Source: an uncultured Lachnospiraceae bacterium
Lineage (GTDB): Bacteria; Bacillota; Clostridia; Lachnospirales; Lachnospiraceae
Direction: 5' to 3'
NCBI GenBank assembly: GCA_900551895.1
Contig: URXX01000007.1
Location: forward strand, 1-64,000
DNA: 64,000 nucleotides
Positions 27,045 through 35,561 of the stretch are shown piece by piece; the stretch's first letter is position 1; the number at the start of each line of letters is the position of its first letter. A program made the position numbers and the translations under genes. Below the pieces are notes generated by a model. It was not told where the DNA came from, did not search any database, and was given only the letters and a program-made list of their open reading frames with translations.

Positions 27045-27176
27045 CTATTTTGTTACATCCATATGTATCGTACTTTTGCTCACTCCAAACTCCTTCGCCG
27101 TCTGCCTTACCGTAGCCTGATGCTCGATAATATAAGTTGCGATTTCTATCGCCCGCTCTTCAATATACTCTTTCAT
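27045..27176 (-). pseudogene. spoIIID: spoIIID, 5' half (interrupted gene, N-terminal 38 codons)
   Basis: Minus-strand frame starting MKEYIEERAIEIATYIIEHQ and reaching AKEFGVSKSTIH, the N-terminal half of SpoIIID including most of its helix-turn-helix (B. subtilis: MHDYIKERTIKIGKYIVE ... AKEFGVSKSTVH). After His38 the frame runs into the element, adds MDVTK and stops at 27045. SpoIIID acts in the mother cell under sigma-E and switches on late genes including sigK. The truncated 43-residue product lacks the end of the recognition helix and the basic C-terminus and should be inactive. AGGGG lies 5 bases before the ATG. Joining to the 3' half at 11851 restores 83 residues in frame. Confidence 0.93.
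27062..27066 (-). repeat. Right attachment core (ACATA)
   Basis: Second copy of the 5-bp core. The host side (minus strand) reads AGCAAAAGTACGAT before it, and the element side TGGATGTAACAAAATAG after it. With the left element end it forms a partly palindromic attP-like site. Confidence 0.85.
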
Positions 27177-27298
27177 AAAAACCCCTGCATGATTTGTTTA
27201 CTAAATTCTATGCTTTCATCTAAAAGAGTATACACCATGTTTACAAAACGAGATTCAATATCTGAATTGAATTCTTTATAACTCCCTATAATTGCCAT
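27173..27298 (-). CDS. Possible 41-aa leader frame overlapping spoIIID
   Basis: The frame MAIIGSYKEFNSDIE ... EFSKQIMQGFL starts just after the stop of the upstream gene and ends TTATGA, overlapping the spoIIID ATG. The arrangement is typical of translational coupling, but no ribosome-binding site precedes its ATG and I recognise no homologue. It may be chance. Confidence 0.3.
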   Translation of the reverse strand: MAIIGSYKEFNSDIESRFVNMVYTLLDESIEFSKQIMQGFL

Positions 27299-27306
27299 AA
27301 ATATGT

Positions 27307-28590
27307 TTAAGGCAAATATTCTAATAACTCATACACTCTCCGTCTTGTAAAATCTTCCCCTGTCATATTTTTATTCATAGTTGTCGCTGTTCCCCCGCCA
27401 CTGACTTTCTCCATCTCATTAATGGCGTTTTCTTTCTCTGCAATCCAATCTCGTTGTTCTTCCAACAGTTTTTTCATTTCTGTACTGCTTAACTCTTCTT
27501 TTAAAACTTTCCATAATCGATTTAATTCATCGTCCCATAGTTTATAAAGTTGTTCGCTATTTTCATTTATTTCACTTTGAGTTGCAGTGTCACTCAATGC
27601 CTCACTTATTCTTTTTGCCTCCGCTTCTACTCTCTCGACATTCTTAGTTTCACGCTCTTTTACAGAAAGTTCTTCCTGCTTTTCTTCCGTATTCTCCGAA
27701 GTATCCGCCGACTCTTCTCCGATTTTCTCTTTTCTTTCAATCACGTAGCCCAATTTGTTGTTTGCCAGAGAAAGGTACACGCGATAACTGTCCTTGAGAT
27801 AATCTTCTCCATTTTCTAATGTCCATGTAGACCCTGCACCATTTTCTTCATCGTATGCGATAACTTCCCTCGTATACGTTACAACAATTTGCTTATTTTC
27901 AGCATCAACATCCATTCGGATTTCTTTCACTTTTTCTTCTCCGCCCGGCTCTATAATTGCTTCTGTCCATACTTTAATAACATTTCCTTCCTGCGAAAAT
28001 TTTCCTGTTTCATTTTCGTACGAAATATTCTTATTATATTTTTTCCCAAGCATTTCAAAAATCGGAACAAAGGCATCTTCCTTCAAGATAACATATCCTA
28101 AATCCTGCTCCTTTTCATCAATCCCCGCCTCGATGAACTGTTGATTGTCTATTACGTTTCCTTCTATATAGAAATCTCGATTTGTACGCTCATTAAAATA
28201 TTTTGCCACTCCGGCACAGTATGCCACCTCACAAATTTGTGTTTCAGAAATTTCTTCTTTTTCTGTAAACTCCGGTATCAAAAGCATTGCACCCTTTAAA
28301 TAGTCCATATCTATATTTTCTTTTAATTCCTGCAATTCTTTATCAATATCCTTCTCTACAGTTTTCTTCGCCTGCTTTGGCTTTTCGGAAGATTTCTGAT
28401 AGGCTTTATAGCCGAAAAAACTTCCAACCGCAATTGCTCCTATTACGACAAAAGCAATGATTATTTTTACACATTTTGATTTTCCGGTTGTTGTTTTTTC
28501 TTTCTTTGCTTCATCGACTAATTTACTGCCGCATTCCGCACAAAATCTTTCATCTGAGTCATACTTTATCCCACACTTTTTACAGTACAT
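27307..28590 (-). CDS. Zinc-ribbon membrane protein with LprI-like C-terminal domain
   Basis: 427 residues: an N-terminal zinc ribbon (CKKCGIKYDSDERFCAECG), a basic linker, one transmembrane helix at ~42-64, an extracytoplasmic middle region of unknown type, an acidic coiled segment, and a C-terminal LprI/DUF1311-like domain (LYKLWDDELNRLWKVLKE ... EEQRDWIAEKENAINE). LprI-like domains inhibit lysozyme or assist envelope function in other bacteria. The role here is unknown. It lies just upstream of spoIIID in the same direction, so it was its operon neighbour or next gene before the insertion. Confidence 0.75.
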   Translation of the reverse strand: MYCKKCGIKYDSDERFCAECGSKLVDEAKKEKTTTGKSKCVKIIIAFVVIGAIAVGSFFGYKAYQKSSEKPKQAKKTVEKDIDKELQELKENIDMDYLKGAMLLIPEFTEKEEISETQICEVAYCAGVAKYFNERTNRDFYIEGNVIDNQQFIEAGIDEKEQDLGYVILKEDAFVPIFEMLGKKYNKNISYENETGKFSQEGNVIKVWTEAIIEPGGEEKVKEIRMDVDAENKQIVVTYTREVIAYDEENGAGSTWTLENGEDYLKDSYRVYLSLANNKLGYVIERKEKIGEESADTSENTEEKQEELSVKERETKNVERVEAEAKRISEALSDTATQSEINENSEQLYKLWDDELNRLWKVLKEELSSTEMKKLLEEQRDWIAEKENAINEMEKVSGGGTATTMNKNMTGEDFTRRRVYELLEYLP

Positions 28591-28670
28591 CTTATTACAC
28601 TCCTGTTCGCATTTTTATAGTGTTTATTTTATCACTCCCTAGACAAAAAAGCGAGTACAGGCTGTTATTT

Positions 28671-30080
28671 TTATGACAACTCCCGATACACAATATCAGC
28701 ATTTGGTGCTTCCATTTGAATTTCATACTTTTCTGGATAATATCTTGTGGAAAATACAACTTCTCCATCGTTAAGAAAAACTTCCACCGAAGAAACGTCT
28801 GCCAAAATCCTAATATTTCTGAGTTCTTCTAACTCTTTAAATCTAATTCCTCTTCCCGCTGATACCGATTTCTTATTTTGGCTTATAAACCTCATTTCAA
28901 ATCTATTGTTACAATATTCCAAAATCAATTCTTTAGCCAAAACTGCTTGAAATTGATTTTCTTTTATGTTTTTCACTTCTACTTCAAATACTTTATTGCA
29001 TTCTTTTTCTAGAAAAGTATATGTTCTCATTTCTTTTTTTCGTAACATTTCCAATTCCCGAATTGGTCTTTGCAATATTTTCCCATTTTCCACCTGAATT
29101 TCTCTCGGAAATGTAAAACAATGCTGCCAGCCATGTTCCTTTGTAGGATTCGTATATTCTTCACAATCCGGCATTCCCATCCAGCCGATATGAATACGCC
29201 GGCCGTCTTCGGTTTCAAAACTCTGTGGCGCATAATAGTCAAAGCCATAATCCCAAAGTTCATACTCCGATAATTTATACGAACTCAGAATATCGCCGTC
29301 AATCTGAAAATATCCGGACTGGTATACGTTTCGGTTATCCCATACACCGCCCTCCAAACCTTGAACGGATACTGATAAAATTTTTCTGTCTTCTATTTCA
29401 AAATAGTCGGGACATTCCCACATATATCCAAATCGGTCTTCCGTTTTTACATCTCCTTTATAACTCCAATGCAATCGGTCTTTTGATTCAAAAATCAACA
29501 CTTTTCCTTCGTCTTTCTGTGTTCTTGCGCCCTGTATCATATAGTAAATTTCATCTTTTTTCCACACCTTCGGATCTCTTACATGGCATGTTAAATCTTG
29601 CGGATAGTCGCTGTTCCGCATCAATTCTCTTTTGCTTCCGAAATGTTTTCCGTCTTCGCTAACGACCAAAATCGTATTTGCCTCTCGTCCGACATGGATA
29701 TAATCAAATTCTCCACCCTCTAATTTTACATTGCCCGTATAATATAAGTACATTTTTCCGTCTTCTACAAATGCCGAGCCGGAATAAACTCCATGGCAGT
29801 CAAAGGGCTGATCCGGATATAAACTTACGCCGGCATAAGTCCATTTCACCATATCTCTGCTTGTGTAATGTCCCCACATTTTCAGACCGCCCTCTGCGCA
29901 AAACGGTGCATATTGAAAAAAGGCGTGGTAAGTTCCGTTAAATTGGCACAACCCGTTCGGATCATTGAGCCAGCCCACAGGAGGCATTAAATGCAGTTTT
30001 TGACGGAAAATATCATTTCCGTCAGCCTGCTCTTCTATTCTTTTTGTTAAATTTGCCAAATCTTTTGTCAATGAATTCAT
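28671..30080 (-). CDS. scrB: Sucrose-6-phosphate hydrolase (GH32)
   Basis: Hydrolyses sucrose 6-phosphate, made by the PTS importer next door, to glucose 6-phosphate and fructose; cytosolic. The five-bladed GH32 domain shows the nucleophile motif WLNDPNG, the RDPKVW block and the acid/base ECPDYF. 469 residues, no signal peptide. It is the last gene of the GH13-GH36-PTS-GH32 transcript and follows the PTS gene by 22 bases. Specificity for the phosphorylated sugar is inferred from the PTS partner. Confidence 0.93.
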   Translation of the reverse strand: MNSLTKDLANLTKRIEEQADGNDIFRQKLHLMPPVGWLNDPNGLCQFNGTYHAFFQYAPFCAEGGLKMWGHYTSRDMVKWTYAGVSLYPDQPFDCHGVYSGSAFVEDGKMYLYYTGNVKLEGGEFDYIHVGREANTILVVSEDGKHFGSKRELMRNSDYPQDLTCHVRDPKVWKKDEIYYMIQGARTQKDEGKVLIFESKDRLHWSYKGDVKTEDRFGYMWECPDYFEIEDRKILSVSVQGLEGGVWDNRNVYQSGYFQIDGDILSSYKLSEYELWDYGFDYYAPQSFETEDGRRIHIGWMGMPDCEEYTNPTKEHGWQHCFTFPREIQVENGKILQRPIRELEMLRKKEMRTYTFLEKECNKVFEVEVKNIKENQFQAVLAKELILEYCNNRFEMRFISQNKKSVSAGRGIRFKELEELRNIRILADVSSVEVFLNDGEVVFSTRYYPEKYEIQMEAPNADIVYRELS

Positions 30081-30102
30081 CAGTTCTCCCCTTCAAATCA
30101 AA

Positions 30103-31527
30103 TTACATTTCACTAAATTTTTTCGTTTTTGAAAGTATCATCGTTAATGCAAAACCAACAAGCAGGGAAATGCCGATTCCAATCATATAGTTTAGCATTC
30201 CGCTGGATTTAACACACACGAATCCGATAATGCCTGCTGCCCCCGGAGAAATATTCTGTACATTTGTTAATGTAACATACGCACATCCGACTGCAGAGCC
30301 GACCATTGCGGAATAGAATGGATATTTCATCTTCAAATTCACACCAAACATAGCCGGTTCTGTAATTCCAAGAAGAGCGGAAATACCGGATGACACAGCA
30401 ATTCCTTTCATTTTCTTATCTTTTGTACATAAAACAGCAGCAAGTGTCGCTCCACCCTGAGCCACATTGTTACATGCGGCAATCGCAAATAAGAAAGAAC
30501 CTCCCGCTGCGATTAATTGTATATCAACAGGGAGTAAACTGTGATGCATACCGGTCATAGTCATAGGCGCATAAATAAATCCGAAAATAAATCCTCCGAT
30601 TGCACCAAGTGTATCGTGAAGCCATAAAACTCCGTTTGTAAGTAAATCTCCCGCTGTACGCATTACTCCGCCTACTACCGTAAATGTTAAAAATGCCGTT
30701 ATAAGTACAGATAATGCCGGCGTAAGAAGATTGTCTAAATATTCAGGAACTCTCTTATGTAATTTCTTTTCGACAAACGCCAAAATGGCTGCCGCCGCAA
30801 GAACCGGAAGAACAGTTCCCTGATATCCCACCTTTTCAATAGTCAGAGCGCCTATATGCCATACAGGCACAGTGTTTTCTGTAATTGCCGTTCCGTAAGA
30901 ATAAGCATTCAAAAGATCTCCCGAAACCATAATCATTCCCATGACAGCCCCCAAATACGGATTTCCTCCAAACATTTTAGTTGCGGAAAATCCTACAAGA
31001 ATCGGGAGAAAAGCATATGCCGCACTGGCAAATGTATTAATCATAGACGCCAAGTCTGCAATTTGCGGAAACATCTCGACTAACGACTGATTTGCCGAAA
31101 ACAGACCTTGTGCAGTGAGTATATTGTTCAAGCCCATTAAAAGTCCGCTTGCAACAAGCGCCGGAATAATCGGCACAAATACATCCGCCAGCATCTTTAC
31201 CAAACGCTGCAGAAAATTCATTTTTTGATCCGCAGCTTTTTTCACTTCATTCTTTGAACTTTCCTGTACGTCTGCATATTGAATAAAATATTTATACACT
31301 TCATCTACAATTCCGCTGCCAATAATTATTTGGAACTGCCCGCCTGTTGCGAACTGACCTTTTACCAGTTCTGTGTTCAAAATTCCTTCTACATCTGCTT
31401 TCTTTTCATCTTTCAACACCAGCCGAAGTCTTGTCGCACAATGTGCCGCACTGATGACATTTTCTTTTCCACCGACAAGGCGAAGAAGTTCCTTTGCCGT
31501 TGTCTGATAGTTTTTTTCTTTTCCCAT
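30103..31527 (-). CDS. scrA: Sucrose-type PTS permease, EIIBC
   Basis: Imports and phosphorylates a disaccharide, most likely sucrose. The N-terminal EIIB domain has the phosphorylated cysteine in AAHCATRLRL. Then comes a ~350-residue EIIC domain with about 10 membrane segments, including GITEPAMFGVNLK. No EIIA domain is fused, so EIIA of the glucose type must come from elsewhere, as for many ScrA proteins. Neighbouring GH32, fructokinase and LacI regulator identify the substrate; trehalose-type EIIBC proteins are close relatives. Confidence 0.92.
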   Translation of the reverse strand: MGKEKNYQTTAKELLRLVGGKENVISAAHCATRLRLVLKDEKKADVEGILNTELVKGQFATGGQFQIIIGSGIVDEVYKYFIQYADVQESSKNEVKKAADQKMNFLQRLVKMLADVFVPIIPALVASGLLMGLNNILTAQGLFSANQSLVEMFPQIADLASMINTFASAAYAFLPILVGFSATKMFGGNPYLGAVMGMIMVSGDLLNAYSYGTAITENTVPVWHIGALTIEKVGYQGTVLPVLAAAAILAFVEKKLHKRVPEYLDNLLTPALSVLITAFLTFTVVGGVMRTAGDLLTNGVLWLHDTLGAIGGFIFGFIYAPMTMTGMHHSLLPVDIQLIAAGGSFLFAIAACNNVAQGGATLAAVLCTKDKKMKGIAVSSGISALLGITEPAMFGVNLKMKYPFYSAMVGSAVGCAYVTLTNVQNISPGAAGIIGFVCVKSSGMLNYMIGIGISLLVGFALTMILSKTKKFSEM

Positions 31528-31554
31528 TATTCTCTCTCCTTAACTTTTCATTTT

Positions 31555-33747
31555 TTATTCTTTCGGGACTTTCTCAAACACAATCATCGTACTTGAAAAA
31601 TCCTGTCTCACTCTCGGAATTGTAATACCGCCATACATCAGTTCATCTCCACCGAATATCTCTCCTGTTTCGATATTCCTATAATCCGATTTCGGCTCCA
31701 ACCCTCTTAATCGCAATACCGGAATTCTGTATGCCGCTCTCGCCAAAACTTGAACATGTACAAAAATAATTTGTGTGCCGTCTTCTGAAACAAAATTCCA
31801 AGAAGCTTGATTTTCTTCAAACGGATTTGCCAGCCTGTAATACTTTCCGAATTGAATTGTTCGGCGAAGCTGCTTATATTCTGCAATCTGTTTCTTTATA
31901 ACTTCCATTTCTTCTTGAGATAACTTTTGAAAATCAAGTTCGTATCCAAGATTTCCCGCCGCAGCCACTGCATACCTCGTTTCTAATGCAGCAACTCTTC
32001 CAACTTGATGATTCGGCACGGCGGAAACATGCGCTCCCATAGTAATTGCAGGAAAAAGAATACTTGTTCCATGCTGAATCTTTAATCTGCATACCGCATC
32101 TGTGTTATCGCTTGCCCATGTCTGCGGCATATAGTACAGCATTCCCGCATCAAATCTCCCCCCTCCGCTGGAGCAGCTTTCAAAAAGCACCTTTGGAAAA
32201 CGTTTAGTTAATTCTTCAAGTATCGAATACAGTCCCAACACATATCTGTGCGATAATTCTCCCTGACTTTTCTTTCCTAAATACACACTTCCCAAATCAG
32301 TCAGATGACGATTCATATCCCATTTCACATAAGTAATTTCTCCCGAAGCAAGTATCCGTGACACGGCTTCAACTAAATATGTACACACTTCCGGATTGGA
32401 AAGATCCAATACCAATTGGTTTCGACTCATTGTAGGCTCATAACTTCTGCTTCTGATTACCCAATCCTCATGCTGTTTATAAAGTTCGCTCTCCGGTGAA
32501 ATCATCTCCGGCTCAAACCATATGCCAACTTCCACTCCTTTTTCCCGAACTCTCTTCGCCAAATTTTGAATTCCTTTCGGAAACTTATTGCGATCCTCCG
32601 TCCAATCTCCAAGAGATGTTGTATCACTGTTTCTCCCTTTGAACCAGCCGTCATCTATTACGAGAAGTTCTATCCCTGCTTCTGCCGCTTTATCCGCAAG
32701 CCGTAATATTTTTTCCTCATTGATATCAAAATACATGCCTTCCCAACTGTTCAAAAGTATCGGTCTTTCCCTATCTCTATGTACTCCTCTGCATACCCTG
32801 TTTCGATATAATCGATGGAAAATTTCTGACATTCCGCCAATTCCCTGCACCGAATATACGAGTACCGCTTCAGGAGTATTAAACTTCTCTCCCGGCTCCA
32901 AATTCCATTCAAATTGAAACGGATTAATCCCCAGTTGAACCCGTGTACTCCCATATTGACCACACTGCACGCAGCCCCAAAAATTACCGCTGTAGATAAG
33001 ATTAATTCCTAACGCTTCCCCTTGTTCCTCTGTTGTTTCTCTTCGCATAAGCCCCCAAAACGGCGTTGCCTGCGGGCTGCTTGTCCCCCTATTACTTTCA
33101 ATAACAATAGAGTCGCCTGCAACTTGTCTTCGGTACACATTTTTTTCTTCTGTATGTGCCCCGCCTAAGGTCATTACATCATAATTTTGCTCTTTCAAAT
33201 CCATACTCATACTCAATAATCTATGGATTTTCGTTGAGCATCTCCCCACATTCTCTATCGATGTATATCTTGTAATAACTGAATCTTCATAAATCGTGTA
33301 ATACAGGCAAAGGTTTAATCCCCGCACAGAATCTTCCATAAATATTTCCAGCGTCATCGCCTCATTGTCGTTCTCTATATAAACATGTGGAAGTCCCCTC
33401 TGTTTCGGTTTTCCTCTTACGATACTATAATCTTTATAAATAAACCTTGTATTTTTATCTCCGTCTTCAAATTCCAATTCTATAGCAGGACTACGGAAGT
33501 CACCTTGTCCAAAATCGGGATATTCCCCCGGCATTGTATCCAAAGAAAAAGTTCTGTCATCTCTGTCCGGATTGGCACAAAAACCTCTGTCATAATAATA
33601 CATATTTGCGGATCCATTCCAACTTCGGATTCTTCGCCCAAAATAGCAATGTGATAAATAATTATTTTTTTCTATCCTGATTATGTAACTGATTTTCTCG
33701 TTATAAAGATGAAATAACTTAGCGTTTCGATCAAAAATAATATTCAT
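31555..33747 (-). CDS. Alpha-galactosidase (GH36)
   Basis: Releases galactose from raffinose-type or melibiose-type sugars; no signal peptide, so cytosolic. The catalytic barrel includes LLVIDDGWFKGRN, the nucleophile motif YVKWDMNRH and the acid/base region FESCSSGGGRFD followed by WASDNTDA. The start at 33747 (MNIIFDRNAK) is preferred because GGGAGGAG lies 7 bases upstream; the longer frame begins inside the GH13 gene. It suggests that the operon also handles alpha-galactosides that enter the cell by this PTS or another transporter. Confidence 0.92.
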   Translation of the reverse strand: MNIIFDRNAKLFHLYNEKISYIIRIEKNNYLSHCYFGRRIRSWNGSANMYYYDRGFCANPDRDDRTFSLDTMPGEYPDFGQGDFRSPAIELEFEDGDKNTRFIYKDYSIVRGKPKQRGLPHVYIENDNEAMTLEIFMEDSVRGLNLCLYYTIYEDSVITRYTSIENVGRCSTKIHRLLSMSMDLKEQNYDVMTLGGAHTEEKNVYRRQVAGDSIVIESNRGTSSPQATPFWGLMRRETTEEQGEALGINLIYSGNFWGCVQCGQYGSTRVQLGINPFQFEWNLEPGEKFNTPEAVLVYSVQGIGGMSEIFHRLYRNRVCRGVHRDRERPILLNSWEGMYFDINEEKILRLADKAAEAGIELLVIDDGWFKGRNSDTTSLGDWTEDRNKFPKGIQNLAKRVREKGVEVGIWFEPEMISPESELYKQHEDWVIRSRSYEPTMSRNQLVLDLSNPEVCTYLVEAVSRILASGEITYVKWDMNRHLTDLGSVYLGKKSQGELSHRYVLGLYSILEELTKRFPKVLFESCSSGGGRFDAGMLYYMPQTWASDNTDAVCRLKIQHGTSILFPAITMGAHVSAVPNHQVGRVAALETRYAVAAAGNLGYELDFQKLSQEEMEVIKKQIAEYKQLRRTIQFGKYYRLANPFEENQASWNFVSEDGTQIIFVHVQVLARAAYRIPVLRLRGLEPKSDYRNIETGEIFGGDELMYGGITIPRVRQDFSSTMIVFEKVPKE

Positions 33748-33761
33748 TTGGCTTCTCCTCC

Positions 33762-35417
33762 CTACCTGCACGTTACGTAATCAACTGCTTTCTCCTGTGG
33801 TTCCCGTATCTCATAAATCACCGCTTCATATGGGCGTAACTGCCGTAGTTCTTCTAAACTTGGAGTATCCGCATAGTTACTTATCACTACCACGCCTGCT
33901 CGATTACCTGTCACATTCCGAACTTTTTCATGGAAATTACAAATAATCAGCCACTGTCTTCCCCCCAGTGTTCTCGTATAACTATAAATATCTTCGTCCT
34001 GCGGAAGAAGCAGTTCATATTTACCATAAACCATGACTTCATTCTCTCTTCTGAGCCGAATGAGTTTCTGATAATAATAAAAAACAGAAGTTTCTCTCCC
34101 CACCGCCTCCTCAGCATTAATTTCCCTATAGTTCGGATTGACCTCATACCAGGGCGTTCCGGTTGTAAAGCCCGCATTTTCCTCTGTATTCCATTGCATT
34201 GGAGTTCTTGCATTATCTCTTGCCTTTTTTCTGATTGCCTTTAGAATCTCTTCCGATTCCATTCCTGCCTGCAGCCTCTCTTTATAAATGTTTTGTGTTT
34301 CAATATCCGGAAATTTCTCTATTGTAGTAAACGGAACATTTGTCATTCCAAGTTCTTCTCCCTGATAAATGTACGGCGTTCCCTTCATCCCATGTAAAAG
34401 CGTCGCCAACATTTTAGCCGATAATTCTCGATACTCTCCGTCATTTCCCCAGCGTGAAACAATTCGCGGCAAGTCATGGTTACTCCAAAAAAGACTATTC
34501 CAGCCACAGTCCTCCAATTCATACTGCCATTTACTGAATACCTTTTTCAAATCCCTCAAGTCAAGTTCTTTTAAGTCCCATCTCTGACCGCCCTTTTTCT
34601 TATCCAGTTGAATCTGCTCAAACTGAAAAATCATACTCAGTTCTTCTCTCTCGGGTGCAGTATACAATTTTGCAATTTCCGGTGTTGCTCCCCAACACTC
34701 ACCGACTGTCATCGCATCTTTATTTCCAAATGTATTCTGATTCATTTCCTTTAAATACTCATGTAATTTCGGACCGTTTTCTTTTATTTTTTTATCGGGA
34801 ACTTTCCCAATCAAATCGATTACGTCCATTCTAAATCCTGCAATTCCAAGATCAAGCCATTTATTCATCATCCGATAAATTTCCTGCCTAAGTTCCTCGT
34901 TCTCCCAATTCAAGTCCGGCTGCTTCTTACTGTAGAAATGTAAATAATATTCATCTGTTTCCGACGAATATTCCCATGCACTCCCTCCAAAATTTGATTT
35001 CAAATCATTTGGCGGTTGTCCGTCTTTTCCTTTCCGCCAAATATAAAAATCTCGATATCTGTTGTTCTTATCTTTGCGTGCTTCCTGAAACCATTTATGT
35101 TGATCAGACGTGTGATTCACAACCAAATCCATTAAAATACGTATTCCCTCTTTTTGGCATATGCGAATCAACTCTTTCATATCATTCATTGTCCCAAATC
35201 CCTGATAAATATCTTCATAATCTGAAATATCATATCCATTGTCCTCCTGAGGTGACTGATATACTGGACAAAGCCAAATAACATCAATTCCCAATTTCTT
35301 TAAATACGGGATTTTTTGTATAATTCCTTTTAAATCACCAATTCCGTCTGCATTACTGTCTAAAAAACTTTTTGGATAAATTTGATACACAACGCTTTTC
35401 TGCCACCATTTTTCCAT
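33762..35417 (-). CDS. Alpha-glucosidase, GH13 (oligo-1,6-glucosidase type)
   Basis: A 551-residue cytosolic alpha-amylase-family enzyme. Conserved regions: MDLVVNHTS, GFRMDVID (nucleophile Asp), VGECWGATPE (acid/base Glu) and FWSNHDLPR (transition-state Asp). It looks like subfamily 31, which hydrolyses alpha-glucosyl sugars or sucrose isomers. The ATG at 35417 follows AAAGGAGG closely and is preferred to the one at 35444. It is the first gene of the four-gene sucrose/galactoside transcript, directly behind an operator-like palindrome. Confidence 0.9.
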   Translation of the reverse strand: MEKWWQKSVVYQIYPKSFLDSNADGIGDLKGIIQKIPYLKKLGIDVIWLCPVYQSPQEDNGYDISDYEDIYQGFGTMNDMKELIRICQKEGIRILMDLVVNHTSDQHKWFQEARKDKNNRYRDFYIWRKGKDGQPPNDLKSNFGGSAWEYSSETDEYYLHFYSKKQPDLNWENEELRQEIYRMMNKWLDLGIAGFRMDVIDLIGKVPDKKIKENGPKLHEYLKEMNQNTFGNKDAMTVGECWGATPEIAKLYTAPEREELSMIFQFEQIQLDKKKGGQRWDLKELDLRDLKKVFSKWQYELEDCGWNSLFWSNHDLPRIVSRWGNDGEYRELSAKMLATLLHGMKGTPYIYQGEELGMTNVPFTTIEKFPDIETQNIYKERLQAGMESEEILKAIRKKARDNARTPMQWNTEENAGFTTGTPWYEVNPNYREINAEEAVGRETSVFYYYQKLIRLRRENEVMVYGKYELLLPQDEDIYSYTRTLGGRQWLIICNFHEKVRNVTGNRAGVVVISNYADTPSLEELRQLRPYEAVIYEIREPQEKAVDYVTCR

Positions 35418-35447
35418 GATTTTCCTCCTTTCTTCTATTCTCATTTA

Positions 35448-35461
35448 TGAAATCGTTTTCA
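35448..35461 (-). promoter_or_regulatory. LacI/cre-type operator before the GH13 operon
   Basis: TGAAATCGTTTTCA, a near-perfect palindrome with a central CG. It fits both the CcpA cre consensus and LacI-family operators. An identical copy lies at 37675-37688, so it may serve the local ScrR-like repressor, CcpA or both. Confidence 0.75.
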
Positions 35462-35483
35462 TATTTATAGAATTATAATAATC

Positions 35484-35508
35484 AAAAAAACACCATCTGT
35501 AAAGATGG
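35484..35508 (-). terminator. Terminator of the scrK-scrR transcript
   Basis: CCATCT-ttac-AGATGG stem followed by T7 on the minus strand, between the regulator gene and the GH13 operon. Confidence 0.85.
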
Positions 35509-35561
35509 CATTTTCGCTAATTTCTATCCTCCGTTTTTGTTTATATTGTCAAAAATCTTTT

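Larger units (their letters stand above)
11851..27066. mobile_element. 15.2-kb serine-recombinase element inserted in spoIIID
   Basis: The element is bounded by two copies of ACATA (minus strand) at 11851-11855 and 27062-27066; the unit between equivalent positions is 15,211 bp. The two halves of spoIIID lie outside it, in the same orientation and register. The large serine recombinase is at the left edge, reading out to the junction. Cargo from left to right: SIR2-domain protein, 55-aa protein, DnaC-like loader, RepA_N-type initiator, McrB, McrC, nucleotidyltransferase, HNH nuclease, primase-helicase, and a three-gene cassette. There are no structural phage genes and no conjugation genes, so it is a small integrative element, perhaps derived from a larger one. 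It is analogous in position and logic to skin elements, where excision in the mother cell restores a sporulation gene. Confidence 0.93.

Noticed and set aside
27045..27176. A stand-alone 43-aa helix-turn-helix protein
   Set aside because: It matches SpoIIID up to residue 38 and then runs into element DNA at the ACATA core, so it is a truncated half, not a small regulator.
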